In this document: positions 49,205 through 60,725 of the stretch, piece by piece
Layout of the letters: the number at the start of each line of letters is the position of its first letter
How positions within the stretch are numbered: position 1 is the first letter of the stretch
Origin: Symsagittifera roscoffensis
Lineage: Eukaryota; Xenacoelomorpha; Acoela; Convolutidae
Length of the DNA stretch: 64,000 nucleotides
NCBI RefSeq assembly: GCF_963678635.1
Contig: NC_087071.1
Coordinates: 10,925,088-10,989,087, forward strand
Direction: 5' to 3'
Position numbers and translations under genes: made by a program
Notes under the pieces: generated by a model
What the model saw: the letters and a program-made list of their open reading frames with translations, nothing else
Databases searched by the model: none
Told to the model about the DNA's origin: nothing

Positions 49205-50189
49205 GGCGGCCTATTTCGATCTGCAAACGTTCAACATTCACTACCCCCGCGACAAGCCCAAGTATGATCCTGAGATATGTAAATCAATAAGCGAAGAAAA
49301 AGCGCGGTTGGCTACCTTACCACCCTACAGAGAATACACGAGCGAGCATTTGAAATATCTTCCATTGAAAACTGTATCATGTGGACCACTGGGAGTCCTA
49401 GAACGTGGCGATACCTCGGATCCAGTGTTTCCAGATAGTTCAGACTCCGAAACTGAGGTAACCATTGAAGCGCCGGAGATGAATCCGGTTGTGCCGCCAA
49501 ATCCAACCAGCAATTCCAAACCTAGCTCGTCAAGTAGAAGTTCAAAAAGCGGATCAAAACCTAGAAGATCGGCAGCGAAAAGACAAGCAGCAAATAATGA
49601 CAACGGAATCGATGAAAAAAGTTGCTCGAGTCCGAAATCCCGAAAATCTAGTGGCGCATCCTCGACCGCGTTCAAAGAAGAATTACCGTCGATTTCAGTT
49701 GACAGCATGACTAACATAGCTTCAATTTGCGGCATTTGTTTCAAAAATAACCAAGAAAACAAGTTCAACCAACAGGAAAATTTGATATCTTGTTCTCAGT
49801 GTACCAATGCGGGACATCCTACATGTTTAGAGCTTACAGATAGTATAGTTAGCGTGATTATGACTTATAACTGGCAATGTATGGAGTGTAAAGTATGTAT
49901 GACTTGCAAAAGCGCAACAGATGAGGAGAATTTGATGTTTTGTGACAATTGTGATCGCGGGTATCATTCGTATTGTGTAGGTATGACTGAAATACCCAGT
50001 GGTAGATGGGTCTGTGAAATTTGCGGAGATTGTGTTTCATGTCTAAAAATGGAAAAGGAATTTAGCGGTGAATGGAAGCAAGAATTCACGAGGCCAAGAG
50101 ATAAAACGGAGCCTAAATTCCTGCAACGCCATTGTGACGAATGTTCAAGGCGGTTCAACAAGGGAGAGTTTTGTCCGATTTGTCTTAAG
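49205..50189 (+). CDS. PHF10: PHF10/SAYP homologue, exon 2 (end of SAY domain, linker, PHD fingers)
   Basis: The acceptor is 'ttcttatag' at 49204; the first base completes the Arg codon split by intron 1. Residues ~206-235 finish the SAY domain ('AAYFDLQTFNIHYP'). A Ser/Lys/Pro-rich linker follows (~290-370). A PHD finger begins at Cys381 ('CGICFK') and a second at Cys437 ('CMTCKS') with 'FCDNCDRGYHSYC' and 'IPSGRWVCEIC', the double-PHD arrangement of PHF10 and DPF proteins that reads histone H3 tails. After that comes the start of a third Cys-rich module ('CDECSRRF', 'FCPICLK'). The exon ends at 50189 in phase 0 before 'gtacgt'. An in-frame ATG at 49191 lies in the intron and is not the start. 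Confidence 0.92.
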
Positions 50190-51956
50190 GTACGTTTTTT
50201 TATTAATCTTGAGGGCTCTTGATATGATTGAGGGAGAGCGAGTTAAACGAAAAGTGAGGGCCTTGAAAATTGAAAAAAAAATTCGTCGCCTCAAACTGTC
50301 AGTCGAAGAAAAAAAAACATTTGTCTCGATAAAAAAGCTGTCGGTGATTTGAAGATTTTTTTGGACGAAAAACACAGGGCTAATAAAACTTATTGCTCGA
50401 AACAAAGTTTCACAAATACAAAGAGTGTATAATCTTTTCGCGTATCAATATATTTATTATAATTGATTTATATAACGTTAATCCAAAGATTATAAAAACA
50501 TTTTTGAAAAGCATAGAATATACAATTGCGACATGTGAAAAACTGATTCGCATTTAAGAAAGCTCGAATGAAAGTTAATTCTAGCCAGCGAAAGTTAATT
50601 TTAGTAAGAAAATTTCACACGCGTTAAGAATACAACTACGTCTAATTTCCCATATTTGTAGTTTTGCATCGACATTTAAATTCAATTTTTGGCCACGTCT
50701 AATTTGCTTTTCGTCTAAATTCCGAGGCCTCAGTATTTAAGAATATCTTCGACTTCACCTTACAAAACCTTTGTCTTATGTAAACAAAATTGAGTTGTAA
50801 GCAGCAAAACAGAGTGGTGAAAGACATAGAAGTTTTTCCAAGCGACAATGCCTTAGCAATTGAAAGTATGTTGCCAAACAAGTCGTTGATATACCACTAG
50901 GAAAACAGTAAATTTTTGCACATTCGATCCTTCGGGCATTAAAATAGTCCCCAAATTTTCGCAGAAGCGAGCTTTTGATTTTTTAACTAGGGTTTTAGGA
51001 CAACAGGCCGATAGGACGTTTATTTTTCATTTTTTAGTTTTCAAAAATTTAATTAATTTTTAGTCAATAATAAGCGTTATTCATGACAATGCGCAACATG
51101 GGAATATCATCAGGCACTTAAATGAGCCGGTTTTTGAAATGCAAATGAATTATAGACATGAGAAACCACTTCAAGAAAAGTTCAAGTTAAGCATTACTAA
51201 CATCAATTAAAGGCTCAAAATGTATGAAAAAACCATACTGGTAGATAAAGTTCATGAAACTGAAAAAGCCTTCAAAAAGGTCTCTAAATTAATCATATTT
51301 CATGACTTTCTGACAAAAGTTTTTGGCTTGAAGTATCGTCGGCTTGATTTCCGGCACCCCGTAACTAGACTAAGCGGCGACATTAAATCTGTCAATCAAA
51401 TTTGTTCAATCCTGTGTTAAGGCCTGGTTGGTTACAAATGAAAGTTCGAGCAAAAGCGAAAACTCAATCACTGTAAAAATGTACAAGGATTATATCGTCA
51501 TCCTTTAAACTGAGTTTAATTGGAAGATTTGCAGTTTTGTGTTGAGCGAAGATTTATGGAAAGTCCATACTGTTTACATTGGTCTGAATGCATTTCGTGA
51601 CAAAGCGAAAACCAAACTGCCAGAGAACAGTGAAATTGTTTTGAAAATTGAAGCGTTGAAGCAAAGTTTTGATGATATAATTTATAAAACATTGATCTGA
51701 GAAGTTTATTTTTTGAAACATTGTTCTGAGAATATAGTTTTCGAAACGTTAACTGTTTTAAATTCTGTCGAAAAAGTTGTTCGGAAAATGTCAGTGCAAT
51801 TTAATCATTTTTTATCTGGGCCCGTATAAGTTCCAGGGATTTTTCGTATACCGTTGACAACCTGTGTATATTAACTGATTTCTATTTTCAGGTCTTGTCT
51901 CAGTAATTTTTTTGGTTTAAAAAAAAAACAAAAAGAAAATTGGCGTTTTTGTTTAG
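50190..51956 (+). other. Intron 2 of the PHF10 homologue
   Basis: Donor 'aag|gtacgt' at 50190, acceptor 'tttgtttag' ending at 51956; phase 0 on both sides. AT-rich; no other feature seen. Confidence 0.8.
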
Positions 51957-52208
51957 GTTTTTGATCTGAGCAAAGAGTCTCCTGGCGAAACCCTATCGAA
52001 CTGTATGTCCTGCGAACGTCTAGTTCACATTGAATGCGACTCAAAGTTCGCCTCCGAATGCAAGGCTGAAAAACATTTCCAACTTGCCTCACCGACCACG
52101 AGCAATAGAAATAGCAGAAGAAAGAATCCGTATAATTGCAGTATTTGTAGAGGAGATATTGAGGAGAGAATGGACTCTTTTCACGTGAGGAACAAACATG
52201 ATAAATGA
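51957..52208 (+). CDS. PHF10: PHF10/SAYP homologue, exon 3 (last Cys-rich finger and stop)
   Basis: Continues in phase 0 from exon 2: 'VFDLSKES', then 'CMSCERLVHIECD' and 'YNCSICRGD', which complete the third PHD-like module begun by 'CPICLK' in exon 2. The stop TGA is at 52206-52208. With exons 1 and 2 the protein is 617 residues. As I recall, vertebrate PHF10 (~500 residues) ends soon after its second PHD finger, so this extra finger is closer to the longer invertebrate SAYP layout. No poly(A) site was assigned. Confidence 0.85.
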   Translation, partial: VFDLSKESPGETLSNCMSCERLVHIECDSKFASECKAEKHFQLASPTTSNRNSRRKNPYNCSICRGDIEERMDSFHVRNKHDK

Positions 52209-53165
52209 ACGTTGTTGTCTTTAGTCGTTCAGGCGGTTGCTTAACATGATCCAATCAAATGACTGTAATTTTTTGATAGGGTTTTTTTTATTAATCTTAG
52301 AAGTATTCGGGGCCTTTTTTTGTCCGCATTACTTCTTCGTGGGTTGAAATAAGGTTATCATTTTAAATGGCTGTTTCACTTTTTTGCTGTTGCCACTGAT
52401 TATAAATTTCTTTGAATTAATTTTTTGGCAGGCAATAATTAAGAGGGTCGCGTTTAAGTATTTTGTGAGACATAATTTAGATTTTTTGTTTGATAGATCT
52501 TTCTCTTAAATGTAACAAAATTGACGTAGAAACTGGGCGCTCCTATTTCTACTAGCAACCGTCTCTAGATTTTTGTAAGGTTGATAGTTTCTTTGAAGCG
52601 TAATTCTGATGTTATGATTTCTAATTTTTTTGTTGTATACCTGAATTCATGTTTAAAACCGCAGAATTTTTTAGAATCTGCTATGAAAATTGTGATAATT
52701 TAGTAAATGAAATCAATTCAGATATGGCTAATTCTGCTCGCAACTTTGCTAATATAGCGATTTTCAATCAGCAAAAAAAAAACATGCTATTTGATAGATT
52801 TTTTTATTTCGGCGAAAACGATATTGAAGTTTCGCCGTTAACACTTTTCTATCTGAATTTTTCAGTCCATACAGACACTAAATAAAAAGCGTGAAATGAG
52901 CGCACAAATTTTGTGAGGGTATACAACTTATAGTATCAATGGTATCAATGCGGGTATCAATGGTTCAGAAACTTCATTTGGCACATGTTTAAAAGTTCGC
53001 TATGTTAAAATGTCAAATAACTTCAATGGACGAATTGTTTACACAAGCCGACTGTTGGAGCGTGAAATCTGTTGGAGCGCGAATGATTCAACTCTACGTT
53101 TTTTCTATATTCACAACAAAAACTATCGAAATTTTTGTTTCGCAATTTATTTAACTAAAAATTAA
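52209..53165. other. 3' flank of the PHF10 homologue
   Basis: AT-rich, with no supported gene. It includes the 3' untranslated region of the host gene, whose end I cannot place. Confidence 0.5.
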
Positions 53166-53169
53166 CGAC

Positions 53170-55020
53170 TCAACCCTATGCTGTGGTGCTTTCAGGGCAG
53201 TTTCAAGGGTTCAAGACTGGCGTCTAAGTATGAATGCTCAAATCTTTTAGGTTTTTGAGACCTGGAGTTGTTAATCATTTTTTGTTCATTTTTTTCTTCA
53301 AAAATATAGATATAATAAAAAATAACCGAACATCGGAAAAAACTAACCAAAATTCTCAACCTTATAGTGGGGGGGGGGGGGGGTGTCAGGGTACATTCAA
53401 GGGTTGCAGGTTTGGAGTACAAGTATGACTGCTCAAATGTTTTTGGTTTTCGAGATTTGGCGTTTTTTAAGTTATGTATTTTTTAAAAAATTAAAAAACC
53501 AAGAGAACTTGAAATTCTCAAACGTATAGTGGGCAGCTGTCAGGGTGCACTCAGTGGTTGCAAACTTGGCGTTCAAATAAAGCTGCTCAAATCCTTTGGT
53601 TTTCGATATATAGCCTTTTTTAAGATTAAAAAAAAATTCGAAAAATTCAGACGTAAAAAAATTAACCGAACTTGAAATTCTCAACCTTATAGTGGGCTGC
53701 TCTGAGGGTACACTCAGGGGTTGCGCAGCTGGCGTCCAATTAAAGCTGCTCAAATCCTTTCGGTTTTTGAGAACAGGCGTTTTTTTATGATTTGATTTTT
53801 TTTCTCAAAAAACAAACAAACTAAACCAAAGTTGAGTGTCTCAACCCTATTGTGGTGTATATTCAGGGTACACGTAGGGGTTGGAAATCTGAAATCTAAC
53901 TGCTCAAATTATTTTGGTCTCTGAAAAATAGCGTTTTTTTCTGATTTATTGTTTTCTACGAAAAACCTAGATAAGATCTAACCGAGCTTCCGAGCTTGAA
54001 ATTATCAACGCCATAGTGGCGTGAAGTCAATGTACATTCAGGGTTTGCAAAGCTGCTGTCCAATTATGATTGCTCAAATCTTTCTGGTTTTTGTGAATGG
54101 CGTTTTTTATGATTAATTAATTTATTTTTTTTTAAAATCCAAATATAAAAAAAACTAAGCAAACTTGAAATTCTCAATTGTATAGTGGGCTGCTGTCAAG
54201 ATGCACCGAGGAATTGCAAATATGGCGTCCAAACATAGCTGTTCAAATCAATTTGATTTTCGTGAATGGCGTTTTTATAATTTCATTTAAAAAAGCACTT
54301 GGACAAAAAAAACTACCGAACTTGAAATGCTGCCAGCGAACAGTTAGGGATTGCAAAGTTGCTGTCCAATTATGACTGCTCAAATTTTTTTGGTTTTCGT
54401 GAATGGTGTTTTCTAAGATTTCGTTCTTTTTTTAAAAAAAAACTTAAATTAAAAAGCTAACAAAACTATCTCAAGCTTTTGTTAATGTGCTGTAAGGTGG
54501 GTTCCAGTTTTTTTCTTCAATTAAACTGCTCAAAGTTTTTTGGTTTCCAAGATAAGACGTTTCTTAAAATTTTCTAACTTTTTTTTCCAAAATTTTGAAT
54601 CTAATAAACATACATAACTTCAAATGCTATTGTAAACCCTAATGCGTGTCCTAAAGCTGGGCATTGCAAATCCACCCTCTAAATATGACTGATCAGATTC
54701 TTTTGGTTTGCGAGATAAGGCAATTTTTACTATTTTTCCCTTTTTTCAAAATACTTGAAATAAAAACAATTTAACCGACCTTGAAATTTTTCAACATCAA
54801 TGGTGGGGTTCTGTCAGGGTACAAACCGGTGGTACTGTCAGGTTATAAACCTGGCTTCTCCTTTTTACTGCTCGATTTTTTCTTGTTTCAAAAAATCTTA
54901 GATTCAAAAACAAGTAATACAAACTGATTTTTTAATCCGATGGTGGGATGTTGTCAAGGAATAATATATAGTAGCAAATTGGTCCTCTTATTTTAAAAAA
55001 TTGTTTTGGTTTTCCAGATA
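53170..55020. repeat. Degenerate ~160-bp tandem array
   Basis: About eleven units, each recognisable by 'ctgctcaaat.yttttggttttcgaga', then 'ggcgttttt', an A/T-rich stretch, 'aaccgaacttgaaattctcaa' and 'tatagtgggctgctgtcagg'. The anchor 'gctcaaat' recurs near 53230, 53430, 53580, 53747, 53899, 54069, 54238, 54376, 54525, 54687 and 54866, spacing 138-199 bp. A G-run of ~15 interrupts one unit at about 53370. ORFs predicted here are artefacts of the repeat. Confidence 0.85.
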
Positions 55021-56969
55021 TGGTGTTTTTTATGGAAAAAAATACCCAGATAGATGAGCCCAGTTTATTATCACGGTTGCCTTAAATATCGCTGTTTTAG
55101 TACATGTTTCAGTAAAATCTTTTTTTTTGTTCAACAATCTTATTGAAGCACCGTAGTTGCGATACATGCGCTAGTACTTTTGTAAGGGTTGGCCAGCCTA
55201 GATAGATGTAGACAGTTAGTTCTAAATGTGGCAACTTGGAAGGGGCGATAATTTTCTGAATTGGTCGGGGGTCAATAAACGTGAAGTTTAAGGGGAAAAT
55301 TACAATCGAAATATGAAATCTATATTTTGGATTCATGGGAACCGGGATACTGCTGCCATGCATGACCATCCTGCCCTGTTTTACTGCTCCTGACTCGTTT
55401 ACAGAATGGTCAAGTTTTACCTCACTGATGGTTAATTGTCTTCTTGCTTAATTACTGAAAACCAAACGCCAAATATTGGACTGGTGTTTTAAATGTATTA
55501 CGCCTGAAATGTCCGACAGATGTATGCATATCTGAGCCCAAGTCTAAAGATTTTGTATAAAGCCACGTACTTAGATCATTTGGATTTTCGGCTCTGAAAT
55601 TTTTACCCTTATTGTAATTGATCAATTTTTCAACTGCTCATGATGAATTGGCTGTTGCGTTTTTATAAAGATATACTCTCTAAAACAGATGTTTTTTTTC
55701 GAAAAAGTCTAATGTTTCGGGACAGTTTTGGTTTTGTTTTAAACGGTTAAAGATTACAGTGGGCTCTTACAAGAAAAGATCGCATGAAAACAGTTAGTTG
55801 TCATAGCAACTTAAAGCTTGACAGTCGAAAATGTAATAATGTATGTGTAAAAATTTTTTATCATGCTTTCTGAGTTTCGTTAACTGTTTCATGCATTTTT
55901 GCTTTATATTAGTGATTCGAAGAAAGACTATAAGAAAAAATATAAATTTTACATTGAGCCTATAGATTTTGGTGCTTCTGCTTAGCCTGTCATTTGATTC
56001 AAAACGCTTTTCCGGTTATAAATTATGCTGTAAGCTGCTAAAAATTTTGATCAGTAAAGGTAGAGATCGTTTTGGTTTCTTGGTTGATGACCACACTCGC
56101 AGGCTCAAAGACATCCCTGAATCCCTTGACGCAAATCGGCTTTTTGCATTCTGTACATTTATCATTCTGGACACAATGATAAATATACACCTTATCTGAA
56201 GAAAGTGACGTAAATAGCACTCTTCTAATACGAACTCTTCAATTGCACACCACCGCATGTGGAAGAACTATCTGTTCACAGAATGGTCAAATGTAAGGTC
56301 AAGAGTGACGTTTTAGCTTCGTGCTTTATCAATTGAACTTAAACGCGAATTGACTTTCCTCTATTGGCGTAAATTTAACTCCCCAAATTTATCCCATGTC
56401 TTGCGTTCGCTTGCATTTTTCAGAGGTTACTTTTTTTGGCCTCAATTGGTTTGCAATATATTTAGCAATTCTTTTATTGTAAATGGTTTGTTCATTTTAA
56501 AGGATGCAATATAGTTGTTTTTGTAGTATTTCAAAAAAATCCATACCTCGGTGAATTTATACCATGCAAAATAATTTAAAATTTTACGAGTTAAGGTGAA
56601 CATTTTTTTCTGAAAAAAGATTGCACTCTCTTAGCGTTAGAATACATCACATTGAACTGTCCGCTAAACAAAAAAATGTGATCGATACTAGACTTTTACC
56701 AATAATTAGTTTTCTTCACATGACTCATCCCCTGACTCATTCATATACTGGCCATCCTGTTGCAACAGAAAAATTTTGATCTTTTTAGCATATAAAATAT
56801 CCGGCCAACGATTTCATAAAACTTTTTTTTTCTTTTTTTTTGTCTTTTTATGGCTTATTAGGTTTCAGCTTAATTTAAATTGACTTAGTGGCCGCTTACT
56901 GCGTCGTTTAATTACTGCGACATTTTTCGGGTTAAAAACTTGGTGGATTGAACCACTAAATTCACTAGT

Positions 56970-57205
56970 ATCTTGGTTCATAACGATTTCAAACTTCTAT
57001 GCGCTCCCAGCCAATTTAGCATGGAGGTAACGAATATGCTGTGAACTACAATAGTCCCGCGCGCGATTCTGACCAGAACCAGTTTTTTTCCAAACGGGAA
57101 GTTTTCTTTTTCAAATAAAGTTGTCGGCCATTTTTTTGTCTGCTTATCCGTTGTCGGCTTAGTTCTCTAATCTTGGAATAGTTTCTTTTGCTGCGCGCAT
57201 TTTGC
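56970..57205. repeat. Dispersed repeat, member 2
   Basis: Diverged copy of 43590-43810 in the same orientation, with an additional ~40-bp insertion after the 'gaggtaac' block. Only two members are visible in the window. Confidence 0.7.
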
Positions 57206-57907
57206 CCTTTAGTTGATTTTACTGTTTGATTTACTTCAAGAAAATGAAATTTGAAATTAGTTTTTCGACTCCTTGATTGCTTTGAGTGTGCTTAAAGACG
57301 GGTCTACTAATACAAATCATAACTAGGAGCTTTTTCCGGATGTTTTATGGATCCGTCCTGAAAAGTCGCTTCAAATAGTGTTTGCTGAAATTTATTTCTT
57401 AAAATATTTTCACAGTGTTTTAGAATTATTTACAATTGAAAGGCAAGCAAGCAATGATTAAACACCTTTTTATAAAAGCATTATTTGAAAGATATAAATT
57501 TTTTCATTCGAAAGAAAGCAGAAATGGCACGCTCTGCGAAAATTGAGCTGCGTTTTGTTAGAGTATAGAAAGAATTATCAACAAAAATGCACGCTGTGAG
57601 AAACGAGAAGCTAGAGGTGTGTTTTGACAGAATACCTTTGACAATAAACACTTAATTAATTATTTTGAGCATCAATTGAATGATTTAAATGTAATCTGTT
57701 TGAGCAAGATTTGATCGGTTTAGCACTAAGTTAAGTTTCAAGGGGAATCAAATTAAACTCAATCTAAGAGAAATTCGATGCTTCATCACAATTTTATAGT
57801 CAACTCCTCCAATTTGAGAAGTTATGCAATCATTTATAATAACCTCCGATGCAATATCACGTTGGCCTTAAATAGAAGTCTTTAGTCGTTAGATGTAAAA
57901 AGAGTTA

Positions 57908-58160
57908 CTGAGAGTTGGAGCCTCGGCTCTTTTTCCTTTTCCCCCACCTGCAACGTTTTACAAGTAAAGTTACTGTTCACGTTGTCCGATCATTATGAAA
58001 ATTGACATGCGGACTAATTAGGATGTACCAAACACATTTAGTCTTCATATTTAACCTTGTAAAACCAATCGTTACGACATAAAAAGTGATGGTCGTGGGA
58101 GGTGGGGGGGGGGGGGGATGGGGGAAGGAAAAAGATCCGAAGCCTCGAACTCCGAGAAGA
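57908..58160. repeat. Inverted repeat with C-run and G-run arms
   Basis: The left arm (57908-57950, 'gagttggagcctcggctc' then 'tttttccttttcccccacc') is matched in reverse complement by the right arm (~58103-58160), which also contains a run of ~14 G. The loop is ~150 bp. It may be a small foldback element. Confidence 0.6.
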
Positions 58161-58364
58161 TGAGGCAAAAACAGAATTGAAAAAATAAGTATCATATTTT
58201 ATCATTTATAAAGTATCAATTTTTCATCAAGTATGGGGAAAATACACTTTAAAAACAGTTTGAGTTACGACCAAACATTTTGAGAGGCATCGAATTGCGG
58301 TGATAATGAGACACCTTTTATGAATGGAGAAAATAATTGCTTTTAGTTTTCAAAGTTTCAGTGA

Positions 58365-59508
58365 TTAGTCATCACAAAGTGAAGTAAAATTGATATCAAA
58401 AATATTAGCACCTCTGTGTGGATAAATTTCTTCTAGATTAACAAATTCCTCCTGTGTTAGCTCGTTGGGAAATTTTTGTGCAAGGTGAGGACTTGGTGTA
58501 TACTCTATAAGTTGCTGGTGTGGTAGTGTTGTTAGCACCTGCACCTTTCGATTTTTCTTCTGAACTTGAAATTTATGTCTACGAATCCTCGGGCCTCTTA
58601 ATCTGTCTCGCAGTTCCAAATTATCTTGCCCAATTCGTTCAAACTCAAGCAAAAATTTTAGCAAAATGTTGGTGTTAGAGTTTGATAATGATGATGATAA
58701 ACTTGTCGAGTTCGAATCTGGTTGCTCAGATTGAACTAAATCATCGCGTTCATTCAACAAAATGGTGTATATAATAAAAACTCTGCAGTAAACTGTAGCT
58801 CTGGACACAACCGTGTAAAAATCACGCATGATCTCATTAAACAAGAATTCTTGTCGTTTCCATGGTTGTCGTAACCCAAAAAGAATCGCGACTGAAGAGA
58901 ACTCAGTTGATGAAATATCAGATCTTGACACAAATTTATAACGCTCCAACAAATCCAAAGGGAAAAAATTGGTCAAATTGGCAAATATCCAACGCGTGCT
59001 GATACCTTTTATTTTGTTCTTTTTTTTCTTCTTGCTCTACTAAATCTTCCAGCCAAGTTGAAAACGTTATTGGTTTACCCATTGCCTCCAAAATTTGATG
59101 TTCAAACTCTTTCTTTTTGTGGAAAGTGATAACATCTATGGTTACACGTGGACCATGAATGAAATGACCTCGCTCCTGAGGTTCATATTTGACTTTTGAA
59201 GAATCTTTCAAAATACCAAGAATTGACTGAAGAGTGTCCGAGACATCTGCTGTGTTGCGAAAATTCCTTCGTAAAGCTCTGGCATCGTCGAAAAATGTAA
59301 AAGCAGACCAGTAATCAAAATCAAGACTACAAGAATCTGACTGTGTGGCATTAAACGCGGCATGCTTTCTGATCGAGCGCGATTTGGCATAAGGATGTTC
59401 TTTGAAAATAATTTGATAACCCATCTCCCGTACATCGTCAAAAAAGAACTCGGTATTACTTCGCCAAAATACCGTATGAGAAGAATCGCCAAGATACTTT
59501 TTGATTGC
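58365..59508 (-). CDS. Unrecognised host gene, last exon(s), with a frameshift
   Basis: Two overlapping minus-strand ORFs read as one protein of ~380 residues with a one-base shift near 59020, in a run of eight A. The exon seems to start at 59508 after the acceptor 'tgtctcaatgtag', in phase 0, so upstream exons lie further right. The first part is mixed alpha/beta with aromatic-rich stretches ('FDYWSAFTFFDD', 'WLEDLVEQEEKK'). The second ('FANLTNFFPLDLLERYKF' onwards) is helical, then Ser/Asn-rich, ending in 'CDD' with TAA at 58365. I recognise no family. The shift sits in a homopolymer, so it may be a sequencing error or a real pseudogene lesion. Confidence 0.55.
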
Positions 59509-60725
59509 CTACATTGAGACAGAGAAAAAATGTTCCTGAATTCTGATTGAAATCTATTCATTTTTTTATCTTCAAAAAAATCTTAAGGTTAATCCTCGAT
59601 TGAAGAAAATTGCACATCAATGCACAAAGAAAAGCAGGCTTAAAACAAGAAAAAAAAGCAAATCGAGAAATATTAAATTTAAAAACGCAAAAATGGAAGA
59701 ATCCAACAAAGGCAGGTACTTTCTTTTACTAAAAAAAAGTATTGAGAAAATTTTATCGATAAGCACGGCTTGTTAAATTATCAGCTTTTAACAGAAAAAT
59801 CAACTGTTAGAAATAAATTAACCAAAAATTTGGAGAATATCTCAAAGTGAAAGCATGGTGTAGCTAGATCATCAGTATTATTGATTCCAGTTCGATTACA
59901 GATTTGTTGACGCTGGTTGATCTAATTTTCCTTTGATGCAGTATCAAATCTCGATCACCTCGGATATAGCATTATAGCGTTGCGCATAGAATTTTCCTGA
60001 GACAGTTTCAATGCAAAAATCTATCTGACTAGCAGCTGAAATATTCCACATGCTGCAAATCTATCGACCATTATCAGCAGCTGTATTTAGAAGTTTTCGA
60101 CGAGGTTTTAGAATGAGTGGTTTGCTCAACGAAGCAAAGCTTTATTTTTAAAAAAGTTTAGGGAGCTACAAACTTTGATGAATCAATTGTTCAGCCCATT
60201 TTATTGTGAGTTCTATGAGAGGCGAAGCTTTAGTCAAGGTAAATTTGAAACAACGGATCTTCAATCCGCATTTTTCTCTAACAAAGCCTGATATTTATTT
60301 GGACAAAATGAAAAAAAAATCCAGCTTTCTCAGATATACTAAAACAGAAACATGACTATAACATATCATGATTGTGATAGCTGTTGGCTTAACTCAAGTA
60401 TTATAAAACAGAATAAGTAAAACGTTTTAATTCAGACTGCTAACTTGTCTTATTTTAGATCTGATATCATGACTGTCTTTTCATGTCTCTCTCTCAACAG
60501 CAATGTCCTAACTGACTATTGCGTTTGGCCTGCATGAACGGCCTTGAATAATAATAACAATACATATCAGAATAATTAATAGCACTATTCTCCAAGGTTA
60601 CTGTGGCAGCAGTACTACACGGTACCACATTCCCCTGACGACAACAAAATTTTGTATAATACTTTATAAAATTTTATAAATAATACGAGTTGTTCAAAGT
60701 TTACAGAAAATTGTTCTCTTTTTCT
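59509..60725. other. AT-rich stretch between the unknown gene and element C
   Basis: No gene seen. It may contain upstream exons of the minus-strand gene and the 3' end (possibly an LTR) of element C, but neither can be placed because no second LTR is in the window. Confidence 0.4.

Larger units (their letters stand above)
55021..58364. other. AT-rich intergenic DNA
   Basis: No gene supported. Contains the second member of a dispersed repeat (56970-57205) and a G-tract inverted repeat (57908-58160). Confidence 0.5.

Noticed and set aside
53170-55020. CRISPR-like array or clustered genes
   Set aside because: Eukaryotic context; units are ~160 bp, degenerate throughout and without constant repeats and unique spacers.
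58936-59561. Upstream minus-strand ORF starting at 59561 as a separate gene
   Set aside because: It runs through a splice acceptor and continues out of frame with the more plausible protein; its C-terminal half is a shadow of the 58936-59424 frame.
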